Source: Bacillota bacterium
Lineage (GTDB): Bacteria > Bacillota > Clostridia > Lachnospirales > Lachnospiraceae
Direction of reading: 5' to 3'
Length of the DNA: 29,135 nucleotides
Assembly (NCBI GenBank): GCA_023457255.1
Contig: JAEWMB010000035.1
Span: 1-29,135 of the forward strand
Within the stretch, counting starts at the first letter, position 1, and every line of letters begins with the position of its first letter. The notes under the pieces are model-generated. The model worked only from the letters and a program-made list of their open reading frames with translations, did no database searches and was not told the origin of the DNA. Shown here piece after piece: positions 7,193 through 14,713 of this stretch. A program made the position numbers and the translations under genes.

Positions 7193-8356
7193 ATGCAAAT
7201 ACCGTTCATAGATGTAAAAACGCAATACCATGCAATAGAAGAAGATGTAAAACGGGCGGTAATAAATGTCCTGAATAGTGGTGCGTATATTTTGGGAGAG
7301 CAAGTAGAACGTTTTGAAGAAGAATTTGCCATGTACAATAAAGTATCGCACGCAATTGCCGTAGCTAACGGGACTGACGCCTTAGTGATTGCATTGAAAG
7401 CGTTGCAAATTGGCCCTGGGGATGAAGTTATCACGACGCCGTCTACTTTTTATGCAACCACAGAAAGTATTCTTAGAGTTGGTGCAACTCCGGTATATGT
7501 TGACATTAACCCAGATACGTATTTAATGGACGAGGCCAAAGTTGAGGAATGTATTACGGAGAAAACAAAAGCTATTTTACCGGTACACTTATATGGGCAG
7601 TGTGCGAACATGGAAGAAATATTGATGGTTGCTAATAAATATCATCTCAAAGTGATCGAAGATGCATGTCAGGCAGTGGGAGCAGAATTTAAGGGTAAAA
7701 AAGCTGGAAGCATGGGGGATATCGGATGTTTTTCCTTTTTTCCTACAAAAAACTTAGGTTGCTATGGTGATGGAGGTATGATTGTTACGAATAATCCGAA
7801 ATTAGCAACCATTACAAAAAGTTTGAGAGCTCATTGCAGTGGTTTCCAGGGTTATGAAGCTTTCCGCATAATGAATCCAAATAATCAATCGAAGATCTCC
7901 AAACCACTGGAGGGTATGGCAAAGTATTATCATTATGGGGTTGGCTATAATTCAAGGCTGGATGAAGTGCAGGCTGCAATTCTACGTGTGAAGCTGCCTC
8001 ATCTGGAGCAATGGAATCGTTTAAGAAGAGCACATGCCGCTTATTATAAAGAGATGCTTAAGGGATTTAAGACACCAATTGAGGCGAAGGATTGTTATCA
8101 TACGTACCACCTATTTATATTACAGGTGAATCATCCAACGCATTATTTTGAATATCTAAAAAAAAGAGGCATTCAAAGCGGTGTATACTACCCGGTACCG
8201 ATGCATCTGCAGGCTGTATTTAATTCTGAAGAAAAGAAGCAGGGAACATTGGATAATGCAGAGATACTGGCATCTAAATCCATTGCAATTCCTGTTTATC
8301 CGGAATTGAATAGGGAAGAGCTCGATTACATTATTAGTGTAATTATGGAGGCATAG
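7193..8356 (+). CDS. DegT/DnrJ/EryC1/StrS-family PLP sugar aminotransferase
   Basis: A 387-residue PLP enzyme that transfers an amino group from glutamate to a keto-sugar nucleotide. Family hallmarks are visible: PFIDVKTQY at the N terminus, NSGAYILGEQVERFEEEFA, the cofactor-binding ANGTDAL (residues 58-64), EDACQAVGAE (156-165) with the PLP-ring aspartate, and FFPTKNLGCYGDGG with the Schiff-base lysine K186. The length is typical. This sequence style is seen in WbpE/WlbC-type 3-aminotransferases of the UDP-Glc(NAc)3NAc-uronate pathway. The hexapeptide acetyltransferase and Gfo/Idh/MocA dehydrogenase next door are the partners needed for that route. Start 7193 was chosen because the GGGAG ribosome binding site precedes it and homologues begin at IPFID. 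Confidence 0.9.
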   Translation: MQIPFIDVKTQYHAIEEDVKRAVINVLNSGAYILGEQVERFEEEFAMYNKVSHAIAVANGTDALVIALKALQIGPGDEVITTPSTFYATTESILRVGATPVYVDINPDTYLMDEAKVEECITEKTKAILPVHLYGQCANMEEILMVANKYHLKVIEDACQAVGAEFKGKKAGSMGDIGCFSFFPTKNLGCYGDGGMIVTNNPKLATITKSLRAHCSGFQGYEAFRIMNPNNQSKISKPLEGMAKYYHYGVGYNSRLDEVQAAILRVKLPHLEQWNRLRRAHAAYYKEMLKGFKTPIEAKDCYHTYHLFILQVNHPTHYFEYLKKRGIQSGVYYPVPMHLQAVFNSEEKKQGTLDNAEILASKSIAIPVYPELNREELDYIISVIMEA

Positions 8357-8359
8357 TAT

Positions 8360-8449
8360 GTATGCAGGTTTGTGTTTGCGTGCCATAAGCTTGCTAATAC
8401 ACATTGTCTTCCTAGTGAGGCAAGGAATGTGCGCAAAAAGGGGGGGCCT
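8360..8449 (+). promoter_or_regulatory. structured 5' leader of the acetyltransferase (leader copy B)
   Basis: A diverged copy of the ugd leader. CAGGTTTG (8365-8372) faces TAAGCTTG (8386-8393), pairing throughout with three wobbles. A second hairpin uses CACATT (8400-8405) and TCTT (8407-8410) against AAGG (8422-8425) and AATGTG (8426-8431), with one bulged base. GCGTGCC is again in the first loop and can pair with GTGCGC before the GGGGGGG ribosome binding site. It begins four bases after the aminotransferase stop, so it lies inside an operon. Confidence 0.6.
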
Positions 8450-8983
8450 GTGGATACCAGAAAGCGAATTAAAAAAATTGATCAATGGATGTTTCACTTT
8501 CTTTGGAAGAATGCAGCAATTATGCCCAAGAGGGCTGTGAAATATATAGCTAATTATTATCCGGATGCAAGACTTCGTAAGCTCTATTGGTTGAAACTTG
8601 GTGTAGTTATGGGAAAGAACACCTATGCAAATCTTGGATTTACGACTACGAGCAATTTTAGAAAGCTTATTTTTATTGGTGACAATGTGTCCATTGGGCC
8701 TAATGTAACCATTATATGCGATTCCTGTGCGAATAACGGAAGAGAAATCAACGAGATTGATGAAGTAAGAGAAAGGTTGACAAAATGCGAACCTGTCTTT
8801 ATAGAAGATGAAGCATGGATTGGTGCGGGAGTTATTATTTTGCCGGGAGTACGAATTGGCAGGTGTGCTGTGATTGGTGCCGGAAGTGTTGTAACGAATG
8901 ATGTTGAGCCATATGCTATTTATGCCGGTGTACCGGCAAAAAAGGTAAGAATACTGGAGAGGCATGGAAACCATGACAAATAA
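8450..8983 (+). CDS. left-handed beta-helix (hexapeptide repeat) acyltransferase
   Basis: A 177-residue O- or N-acetyltransferase of the LbetaH class. Hexapeptide-like turns run from IFIGDNVSIGPNVTI through VFIEDEAWIGAGVIILPG and VRIGRCAVIGAGSVVTNDV, and the protein ends with the family signature YAIYAGVPAKKVRIL. The N-terminal ~55 residues are basic and precede the helix, as in many sugar O-acetyltransferases. A GTG start at 8450 is preferred because a G-rich ribosome binding site (GGGGGGG) lies just before it; an in-frame ATG at 8372 lies inside the structured leader. By context it could N-acetylate the amino sugar made by the upstream aminotransferase (WbpD/WlbB role), but an O-acetyltransferase is equally possible from sequence. 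Confidence 0.82.
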   Translation: MDTRKRIKKIDQWMFHFLWKNAAIMPKRAVKYIANYYPDARLRKLYWLKLGVVMGKNTYANLGFTTTSNFRKLIFIGDNVSIGPNVTIICDSCANNGREINEIDEVRERLTKCEPVFIEDEAWIGAGVIILPGVRIGRCAVIGAGSVVTNDVEPYAIYAGVPAKKVRILERHGNHDK

Positions 8984-9887
8984 GGAAAAATATCAATTAT
9001 TTTGCGAAAAAAATAAGGATATCCCTATTTTTTCTTGTTGGTGGTGGATGGAAGCAGTAACCAGCGGCTCCTGGGATGTTCTATTGTGTGAGAAAAATAA
9101 TGCGGTTATTGGGAGCTTAGTTTTTTATAAATCCTTGAAAGATAATAAACCGGCTATTCTAAGACCGGTGCTTACTCAGAATAATGGAATATTTATAAAG
9201 TATCCACAGAACATTAAGGCAGTACAGAAAGCGGCGGTATATGAAGGTATTGTAAATGATTTATTGAATCAATTAGAAAACCTTAATCTGAATTATTACG
9301 AGCAAAATTATCATTATACTATAACAAACTGGCTGCCTATGTTTTGGAGAGGTTACCATGAGGTAACAAGATATACCTATGTAATTGAGGATACAAAAGA
9401 TTTGGATCAGGTTGTAAGTGAGTTTGGTGCGAGTGTCCGCAGTTCAATAAAGAAGGCAGAAAAATTAGTTCGGATTTACGATGATATGACACCGGAAGAA
9501 TTTTATAAAATAAATGGAAAATCATTTGCACGTCAGGAATTAAAGATTCCTTTTTCTTATGATATATTCAAGAAATTAGATGAAGAATGTAAGGCACGCG
9601 AATGCCGAAAAGTGTATTATGCAAAAGATGAGTATGGAAATATACACGGGGCAAGTTATTTCGTTTGGGATGCTAATAGTGTTTACTATCTGTTAAGCGG
9701 CGGAAATCCAGAGCATCGTGGCAGTCAGGCACAAACACTATTAATTTACGAAGGGATTAAGTTAGCACATAAACTAGGGAAAAAATTTGACTTTGAGGGA
9801 AGTGTACTTCCTCACGTGGAGCCATTTGTCCGGCGGTTCGGCGGTACACCTAAGCCATACTTTCGAATCTGGAAAGAGTTTATATAG
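8964..9887 (+). CDS. FemAB/GNAT-superfamily acyl- or aminoacyltransferase
   Basis: A 307-residue protein of the GNAT/FemAB (BioF2-like acetyltransferase) type. The opening FSCWWWMEAVTSGSWDVLLCE and INGKSFARQELKIPFSYD near residues 180-195 resemble this group. GASYFVWDANSVYYLLSGG followed by an AQTLLIYEGIKLAHKLGKKFDFEGS stretch forms the acyl-donor-binding region (described here by its start and end). It overlaps the previous gene by 20 bases, implying translational coupling. Two starts are possible, 8964 (GGAG at 8956) and 8973; both give the same fold. In polysaccharide operons such proteins are thought to acylate or aminoacylate amino sugars; the substrate here is unknown. Confidence 0.75.
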   Translation: METMTNKEKYQLFCEKNKDIPIFSCWWWMEAVTSGSWDVLLCEKNNAVIGSLVFYKSLKDNKPAILRPVLTQNNGIFIKYPQNIKAVQKAAVYEGIVNDLLNQLENLNLNYYEQNYHYTITNWLPMFWRGYHEVTRYTYVIEDTKDLDQVVSEFGASVRSSIKKAEKLVRIYDDMTPEEFYKINGKSFARQELKIPFSYDIFKKLDEECKARECRKVYYAKDEYGNIHGASYFVWDANSVYYLLSGGNPEHRGSQAQTLLIYEGIKLAHKLGKKFDFEGSVLPHVEPFVRRFGGTPKPYFRIWKEFI

Positions 9888-9939
9888 GTTTCAGGGTCAG
9901 ATAGCAGAAGAGAGAAGTAAGTTTAACAGTTTAATTAAA

Positions 9940-9968
9940 TGTGCAGCAGGCACACAATGGGGGTTAAT
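9940..9968 (+). promoter_or_regulatory. hairpin plus ATGGGGGTT leader motif (Gfo/Idh/MocA)
   Basis: A perfect TGTGC (9940-9944) / GCACA (9950-9954) hairpin with loop AGCAG is followed two bases later by ATGGGGGTT, AAT and the ATG start at 9969. It has the same order and in-frame upstream ATG as the leaders at 7164, 16557 and 18751. Confidence 0.6.
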
Positions 9969-11042
9969 ATGTCTAGTTTAAAATATGGACTAATCGGATG
10001 TGGACGCATTTCAATAAATCATATTAAGGCCGCAATAAAAAACAGCTTGGAGATTGTGGCGCTTTGTGATATTAATCTCGATAGAACAAATATAGTAATG
10101 AAAAGGTGCGAATTGGAGGATAACAAAATACGATGCTATGCAGATTATCATGAAATGCTGGAGAAGGAGAATTTTGACATCATTGCCATTGCTACCGACA
10201 GCGGAAATCACGGAATTATTGCTAAAGAATGTATTAAACATGGAATTCATACAATAATTGAAAAGCCAATAGTCTTATCGTTAGAAGAGGCAAATGAGAT
10301 TATTGAGTTGAGTAGGAGATATAAGGTTAAAGTAACAGTTTGCCATCAAAATCGCTTTAATAAAGCAATACAAAAAATGCAGGAAGCAGTAAGACAGCAG
10401 CGTTTTGGTAAATTATTTTATGGTACTGCCAATATCCGCTGGCATCGGGATGAAGATTATTATAAGCAGGCGCCATGGCGTGGAACATGGGAAAAAGATG
10501 GCGGGGCGCTGATGAACCAGTGTATTCATAATATAGATTTATTAAAATGGATGTTAGGAGACAAAGTAACAGAAGTTATGGCGATGACCGATAACTTAAA
10601 TCATTCCTATATCGAGGCGGAGGATTTTGGGATTGCCTTGATTAAGTTTGAAAATGGAGCATATGGCATAATTGAAGGAACTACCTGCGTTTATCCAAAG
10701 AACTTAGAAGAATCCTTATATCTATTTGGAGAAAAGGGAACCGCAAAAGTTGGAGGAACTTCAGTCAATATCATTGAATTATGGAATTTTGAAGATAAGA
10801 AGGATAGTTTGGAATCCATTCAAGAAATCTATAAAGAAGAACCTCAAAATATATATGGATATGGGCACTATTTACTTTATCAGGATATGGTGGAGGCGAT
10901 CCTTACGAAGAGAGAACCTGCAATTTCTGCAACAGCCGGAAGAGATGCACTGGCTTTAGTGTTAGCCATCTATGAGTCGTCAAGAACAAAAAAGGCAGTG
11001 TGTTTGCCTTTAAATAGTGGAAGTACACAGGATTATAAATAG
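9969..11042 (+). CDS. Gfo/Idh/MocA-family sugar dehydrogenase (WlbA/WbpB-like)
   Basis: A 357-residue NAD(P)-dependent oxidoreductase. The Rossmann motif is GLIGCGRIS (residues 7-15), the EKP motif places the catalytic lysine at K99, and the CHQNRFN segment follows. RGTWEKDGGALMNQCIHNID supplies H187 and D190. The R-G-T-W..DGGALMNQ-IH-D run is characteristic of WlbA/WbpB enzymes, which oxidise C3 of UDP-GlcNAcA before 3-amination. With the neighbouring aminotransferase and acetyltransferase this makes a dehydrogenase-aminotransferase-acetyltransferase set. No obvious WbpA-type UDP-GlcNAc dehydrogenase is nearby; only ugd is. The true substrate, UDP-GlcNAcA or UDP-GlcA, therefore stays open. 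The start at 9969 was chosen by ribosome binding site and homologous N terminus. Confidence 0.87.
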   Translation: MSSLKYGLIGCGRISINHIKAAIKNSLEIVALCDINLDRTNIVMKRCELEDNKIRCYADYHEMLEKENFDIIAIATDSGNHGIIAKECIKHGIHTIIEKPIVLSLEEANEIIELSRRYKVKVTVCHQNRFNKAIQKMQEAVRQQRFGKLFYGTANIRWHRDEDYYKQAPWRGTWEKDGGALMNQCIHNIDLLKWMLGDKVTEVMAMTDNLNHSYIEAEDFGIALIKFENGAYGIIEGTTCVYPKNLEESLYLFGEKGTAKVGGTSVNIIELWNFEDKKDSLESIQEIYKEEPQNIYGYGHYLLYQDMVEAILTKREPAISATAGRDALALVLAIYESSRTKKAVCLPLNSGSTQDYK

Positions 11043-11077
11043 TAAATCATATCAGTATGATAAGGAGGATAATTGAA

Positions 11078-11722
11078 ATGGATTCGAATCAAAATTTGAT
11101 TTTACTAAATAATGAGACAATTAAAAGTAATGCATTATCGGATTTAAAAACACCTTTTGTGATTGGCAATGAGTATACCTATCCCAATGATATTTGGTTT
11201 CCAATAGTTAAGGAGCTTATAGTAACTATTCCGATTCCTGAAGGGTTCCAGGTTATTCCTGGCGAGGAAGTTCAAATAGAAACCAGTTTTGACCAGCATA
11301 ATTTATCTGCGGTTGTCATTAAAGAGGCTGTTCCTGTGGATTTAAACTTTGTCGATGAATCAAGTAATATAGTCAATATGGATAAAACAGTAGATATTTA
11401 CCTGATTAAACTGGTTGGTAATTTATATTATAATACTGTCGCTAAGAATTTTGAACCAATTGTTACTAATTTCTGGCGAAGAAGTACTCTGTTTAATACC
11501 TTTGGAGGAATCGTTTTAAATGACAGATTAGGCTATGTCAGCGATTTAAGCCATGTCCCTCCAAACATTGAGGAAAATTTGACCTATAATATTATCATTC
11601 ACTCAATAAATTCGAATCCTGATAATAGGAACAGTACCAGGGCAGGTGCAGCGAATACACAATACTATATCACAGTATCAATAACCATAGTGATCAACTA
11701 TAATCAAGGACCGATTTCTTAA
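11078..11722 (+). CDS. hypothetical beta-rich protein, paralogue-like to the 5319 gene
   Basis: A 214-residue protein with no signal peptide, membrane segment or cysteine. ATG 11078 is preferred because AAGGAGG sits nine bases before it; an upstream ATG at 11057 precedes that site. Strand-rich composition is evident: KELIVTIPIPEGFQVIPGEE, then DIYLIKLVGNLYYNTVAKNF, and a C-terminal TQYYITVSITIVINYN strand pair. The order I-P-x-G-F then L-x-G-x-L-x-Y-N-x-V ending N-F-x-P matches the protein at 5319, as does a later G-x-x-x-L-x-x-x-L stretch before VP. Two such proteins in one glycan operon suggest a dedicated structural or acceptor role, possibly spore or cell surface. The function is not known. 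Confidence 0.7.
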   Translation: MDSNQNLILLNNETIKSNALSDLKTPFVIGNEYTYPNDIWFPIVKELIVTIPIPEGFQVIPGEEVQIETSFDQHNLSAVVIKEAVPVDLNFVDESSNIVNMDKTVDIYLIKLVGNLYYNTVAKNFEPIVTNFWRRSTLFNTFGGIVLNDRLGYVSDLSHVPPNIEENLTYNIIIHSINSNPDNRNSTRAGAANTQYYITVSITIVINYNQGPIS

Positions 11723-11741
11723 GGATACAGAGGACTGGTAT

Positions 11742-12803
11742 ATGAAGCAGTCAATTCTTTTTATCGTCATAAATGGAGACGGTTTGGGACATCTGACAAG
11801 AGCATTGGCGGTTGCCAGAAGACTTAGTAAATTTTCTGATTTTGATGTGATATTTTATACAACATCGATTGCATGGGAACTAGTGAAGAACTTTGGATTT
11901 CCGTGTTATTATATTCCTGCCAGGGAGCGAATGCGGGAGGATGTTTCAATGAGGGACTGGGAGTCAAAGATTCAGTTAAAATTGGAGGATATTATAAAGA
12001 CCCACCGTCCAGGGATAGCAGTCTTTGATGGAGCATACCCAAGTACTGCAATTCTGGCACCTTTGATGAAAATTGATTGGATAAAAAAACTTTGGATAAA
12101 AAGAGAAGGTGACCGTCCTAATATGTCAGGCTTTGAAATCTATGATAAATTTTTTGACAATATTGTGGTACCGACGGAAGTTGGGCTTTCTTATCAAGAC
12201 ACACCGTCGAGAAAATGGTACTGCTCCCCAATTTTAATGCTGGATGGTACGCAAGGGTATGAAAGGACACAGGTACGTGAGTTATATCATGTCAATGAGG
12301 AGGATTGTTTTTGGTATGTACAATTAGGTAACGAGGAAACTTATGATAAAAAGGAAAAGGTAGATTTTGTAATAAAACAATTATTACAGAATAAAAGAAA
12401 TGTTATTCTGTTAGGGGAGTCAATATCTGGTACTCCTCAAAACATTAGGGATGAGAGAGTAATCACGATAAGAGACTATCCCAATTCCAGACTCTTTAAG
12501 GGAATTGATTGTGCAGTGTCTGCGGCTGGTTATAATACCTTTCATGAATTATTATCGTTTAAAATTCCAAGCATTTTTATTCCTAATCTAAGAGTTTTAA
12601 AGGATAATCAGGCTGCCAGAGCAAAGCGTGCCGAGGATTTGGGTATTGGAATTGCTTTAACTGATACTTTTCATTTCTTTGAAGCTCTAACAAATTTTGA
12701 GAAGCTAGTGGAAGAGTTTCGAAACAATTTGGAGAAGATAGAGTTTATGAATGGTGCTATGCAAGTGGCCGACTATATTGTTAAACAAATAGAAGTAAAT
12801 TAA
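11742..12803 (+). CDS. GT-B glycosyltransferase, MurG/GT28-like
   Basis: A 353-residue enzyme with a membrane-peripheral MurG-like layout. The N terminus VINGDGLGHLTRALAVARRL has the G-x-G-H-x-x-R loop that binds the acceptor diphosphate in MurG and related enzymes. The C-terminal half has the GT28 donor site: DCAVSAAGYNTFHELLSFK, then PSIFIPN and DNQAARAKRAEDLG, equivalent to GG..T..E....P.ilvP....QxxNA. A hydrolase of the PseG type shares this fold and cannot be fully excluded, but the C-terminal motif favours a transferase. It is the last gene of the glycan run, 19 bases after the hypothetical gene, and a strong terminator follows. Confidence 0.75.
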   Translation: MKQSILFIVINGDGLGHLTRALAVARRLSKFSDFDVIFYTTSIAWELVKNFGFPCYYIPARERMREDVSMRDWESKIQLKLEDIIKTHRPGIAVFDGAYPSTAILAPLMKIDWIKKLWIKREGDRPNMSGFEIYDKFFDNIVVPTEVGLSYQDTPSRKWYCSPILMLDGTQGYERTQVRELYHVNEEDCFWYVQLGNEETYDKKEKVDFVIKQLLQNKRNVILLGESISGTPQNIRDERVITIRDYPNSRLFKGIDCAVSAAGYNTFHELLSFKIPSIFIPNLRVLKDNQAARAKRAEDLGIGIALTDTFHFFEALTNFEKLVEEFRNNLEKIEFMNGAMQVADYIVKQIEVN

Positions 12804-12887
12804 GATAGGAAATATAGTTTGAATCTATCTGTATTAGAGAGACGTATAAACAGTATACAAAATTAAGATGCATGTTTTTATATTGGA

Positions 12888-12942
12888 GTAAATGAAATTT
12901 CTAAGAGGAAAAAATCCTATGGAATTTTGTTTACTCTTTTTT
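12888..12942 (+). terminator. strong rho-independent terminator ending the glycan gene run
   Basis: Bases 12888-12901 pair along their whole length with 12921-12934 (14 positions, four of them G-T wobbles). An inner AGGA/TCCT extension lies within the loop, and a T tract follows at 12937-12942. Confidence 0.85.
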
Positions 12943-13170
12943 AGTAAAATAGTGCAATTTATCCAAAGAATTATGGAAAAGATAAATAGGATAGGGATAT
13001 CCTAATAATATATTTGTGAATATCTTTGCAATGAGGCTTTTAAAATTTTAAAAAATTGGCAAATGTTATAAAAAACTCATAAAGTTTTATCGAGCCATAT
13101 AAAAAAACCGGTAAATATAGTACTAAAATGGTGAAAGTTAGCTAGATATTGTGCAATTTATACACTTTTA
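12943..13170. other. intergenic region upstream of the sugar-uptake operon, with palindromes
   Basis: No gene is seen. AGGATA (12988-12993), four bases, then TATCCT (12998-13003) is a perfect inverted repeat that could be an operator. An AAAACT/AGTTTT repeat lies near 13070-13090. The string GTGCAATTTAT occurs at about 12952 and again at about 13151. No catabolite-response element of good quality was found. Confidence 0.4.
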
Positions 13171-13199
13171 TTGACGTGATAAGGCTTTTATTCTATACT
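13171..13199 (+). promoter_or_regulatory. near-consensus vegetative promoter of the sugar-uptake operon
   Basis: TTGACG (13171-13176), a 17-base spacer and TATACT (13194-13199) end 34 bases before the binding-protein start. It is one of the best promoter matches in the window and fits high expression of a binding protein. Confidence 0.8.
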
Positions 13200-13233
13200 A
13201 CGGATAACACATAATGAGAGAGGAGAAGAGATT

Positions 13234-14583
13234 ATGAAACTTAAAAAGGTCATGGCAACTTTATTGGCAGCAGGCTTGGTATTGGGACTAGCAGCTTGCG
13301 GTTCTGGTAAAAAAGATACTACGGAAGATAATAATTCCGGTGGTAAAAATAATACGGAACAATCAGGTACAAACAATGCGGGAACAAATGGGGACAAGAT
13401 TAAACTTCGTATGGCATGGTGGGGATCACAGACAAGACATGATGCTACAGTAAAAGTAATCGAACTGTATGAATCACAAAACCCTAACATTGATATCGAG
13501 TACGAATTTTTTGATTTTGACGGATACTTCACTAAGCTAAATACTTTGGTAGCATCAAACTCTGTCTGGGACATCTTTCAGTTAGGGGGAAATTTCCCGA
13601 CGTATTTAGACAAAATCGTACCACTTGATGAATACATAACAAATGGTACTGTAGATACGTCTCATACAACAGAGGCTTACCTATTAACAACGGCGTATAA
13701 TGGCTCTCAATTAGCGTTATCCAGTGGTGTAAATGCTTATGGCATTGCATATGATCCGGCACTATTTGCACAGGCCGGTGTGCCGGAACCTACCGAAAAC
13801 TGGACATGGAATGAGTGGAAGCAGGCTTGCTTGACTATTCATGAGAAGTTAGGTATTTACGGAAGTTCTAAAATGGATGACTTTATCTCCGGTTGCAGTA
13901 TGGGAATTTCCCAAGAAGACTATGCATTGAATTTTTTTGCAGTAACAAATGATAGGCTTGGATTTGATGATCCAAATATGTTAGTAGATTATCTTTCGAT
14001 GAGAAAAGAATTGGTGGATGCCGGTGCATATCCTGATCCGGGTGCGATTGCTGAAATCAAGGATATTGAAGGTGACTACTTAGTCACAGGAGAAGCTGCC
14101 ATGACATGGGTAGCAAGTAATCAGTTAAAGTCCTTAATTAACGCGGCAGGCAGAGAAATTAAAATCGCTCCTGCTCCAAGAAAGTTTACAAACGGCCCCT
14201 CCGGTTCTGTAATTCAGTCCTCACAGATGCTTTGTATATCAAAGGATTCCAAAGTTCCGGAAGAAGCAGCTAAGTTTATTAATTTCTTTGTAAACAGCGT
14301 AGAAGCAAATGAAATTCTTCAAGGAGAACGTGGTATTCCAATTATGGATAATGTTCGTATCGCTTTACAGTCAACTGCAGATGAGACCACCAATGTGATG
14401 TATAATTTTATCGATTTAATCGGAAGCTTTAAAACTGGAGATGTTAATGTAATTAGCCCGGAGTGTAAGACAATAATTGAAGATCAATACAAATTGTTAG
14501 TAGAGCAAGTGATCTATGGAGACAAGACACCGGAGGAAGCAGCACGAGAAATTTATGACTTTGCGAGCAAACAATTTAAATAG
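13234..14583 (+). CDS. ABC transporter sugar-binding lipoprotein (family 1 SBP)
   Basis: A 449-residue extracellular solute-binding lipoprotein. A basic N terminus and hydrophobic stretch end in the lipobox GLAAC with the lipidated cysteine at C22. A Gly/Asn/Thr-rich spacer (about 25-50) precedes the mature domain. The fold opens with LRMAWWGSQTRHDATVKVIE, typical of carbohydrate family 1 binding proteins, and has the WDIFQLGGNFPTYLDK and AAMTWVASNQ segments and a C-terminal SNxxAKF-like helix. The ribosome binding site is GAGAGGAG. It heads an operon with two permeases and two glycosidases, so its ligand is probably an oligosaccharide released from plant cell-wall or related glycan. Confidence 0.93.
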   Translation: MKLKKVMATLLAAGLVLGLAACGSGKKDTTEDNNSGGKNNTEQSGTNNAGTNGDKIKLRMAWWGSQTRHDATVKVIELYESQNPNIDIEYEFFDFDGYFTKLNTLVASNSVWDIFQLGGNFPTYLDKIVPLDEYITNGTVDTSHTTEAYLLTTAYNGSQLALSSGVNAYGIAYDPALFAQAGVPEPTENWTWNEWKQACLTIHEKLGIYGSSKMDDFISGCSMGISQEDYALNFFAVTNDRLGFDDPNMLVDYLSMRKELVDAGAYPDPGAIAEIKDIEGDYLVTGEAAMTWVASNQLKSLINAAGREIKIAPAPRKFTNGPSGSVIQSSQMLCISKDSKVPEEAAKFINFFVNSVEANEILQGERGIPIMDNVRIALQSTADETTNVMYNFIDLIGSFKTGDVNVISPECKTIIEDQYKLLVEQVIYGDKTPEEAAREIYDFASKQFK

Positions 14584-14643
14584 TGATAGTATGCTTTACC
14601 CTTGACCACGTGTGTATGGCACATGAATAAAATGTTGTGTACT

Positions 14644-14695
14644 AGGACTCTTATTCTTTTTTGTGGAAATTACGAAGAAAGGTAAGAGTCCTTTT
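14644..14695 (+). terminator. intercistronic stem-loop between binding protein and permeases
   Basis: A perfect 10-bp stem AGGACTCTTA (14644-14653) / TAAGAGTCCT (14683-14692), extendable by TTCTT/AAGAA, is followed by TTTT. It sits between the binding-protein stop and the first permease. Such partial terminators or mRNA-stabilising hairpins usually keep binding-protein mRNA in excess over permease mRNA. The short T tract suggests incomplete termination. Confidence 0.7.
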
Positions 14696-14713
14696 CGCAA
14701 GAAGGAGGATTCT

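Noticed and set aside
8156..8974. 272-codon minus-strand frame across the aminotransferase end and acetyltransferase
   Set aside because: It is antisense to two genes with clear family motifs, and its translation has no recognisable domain.
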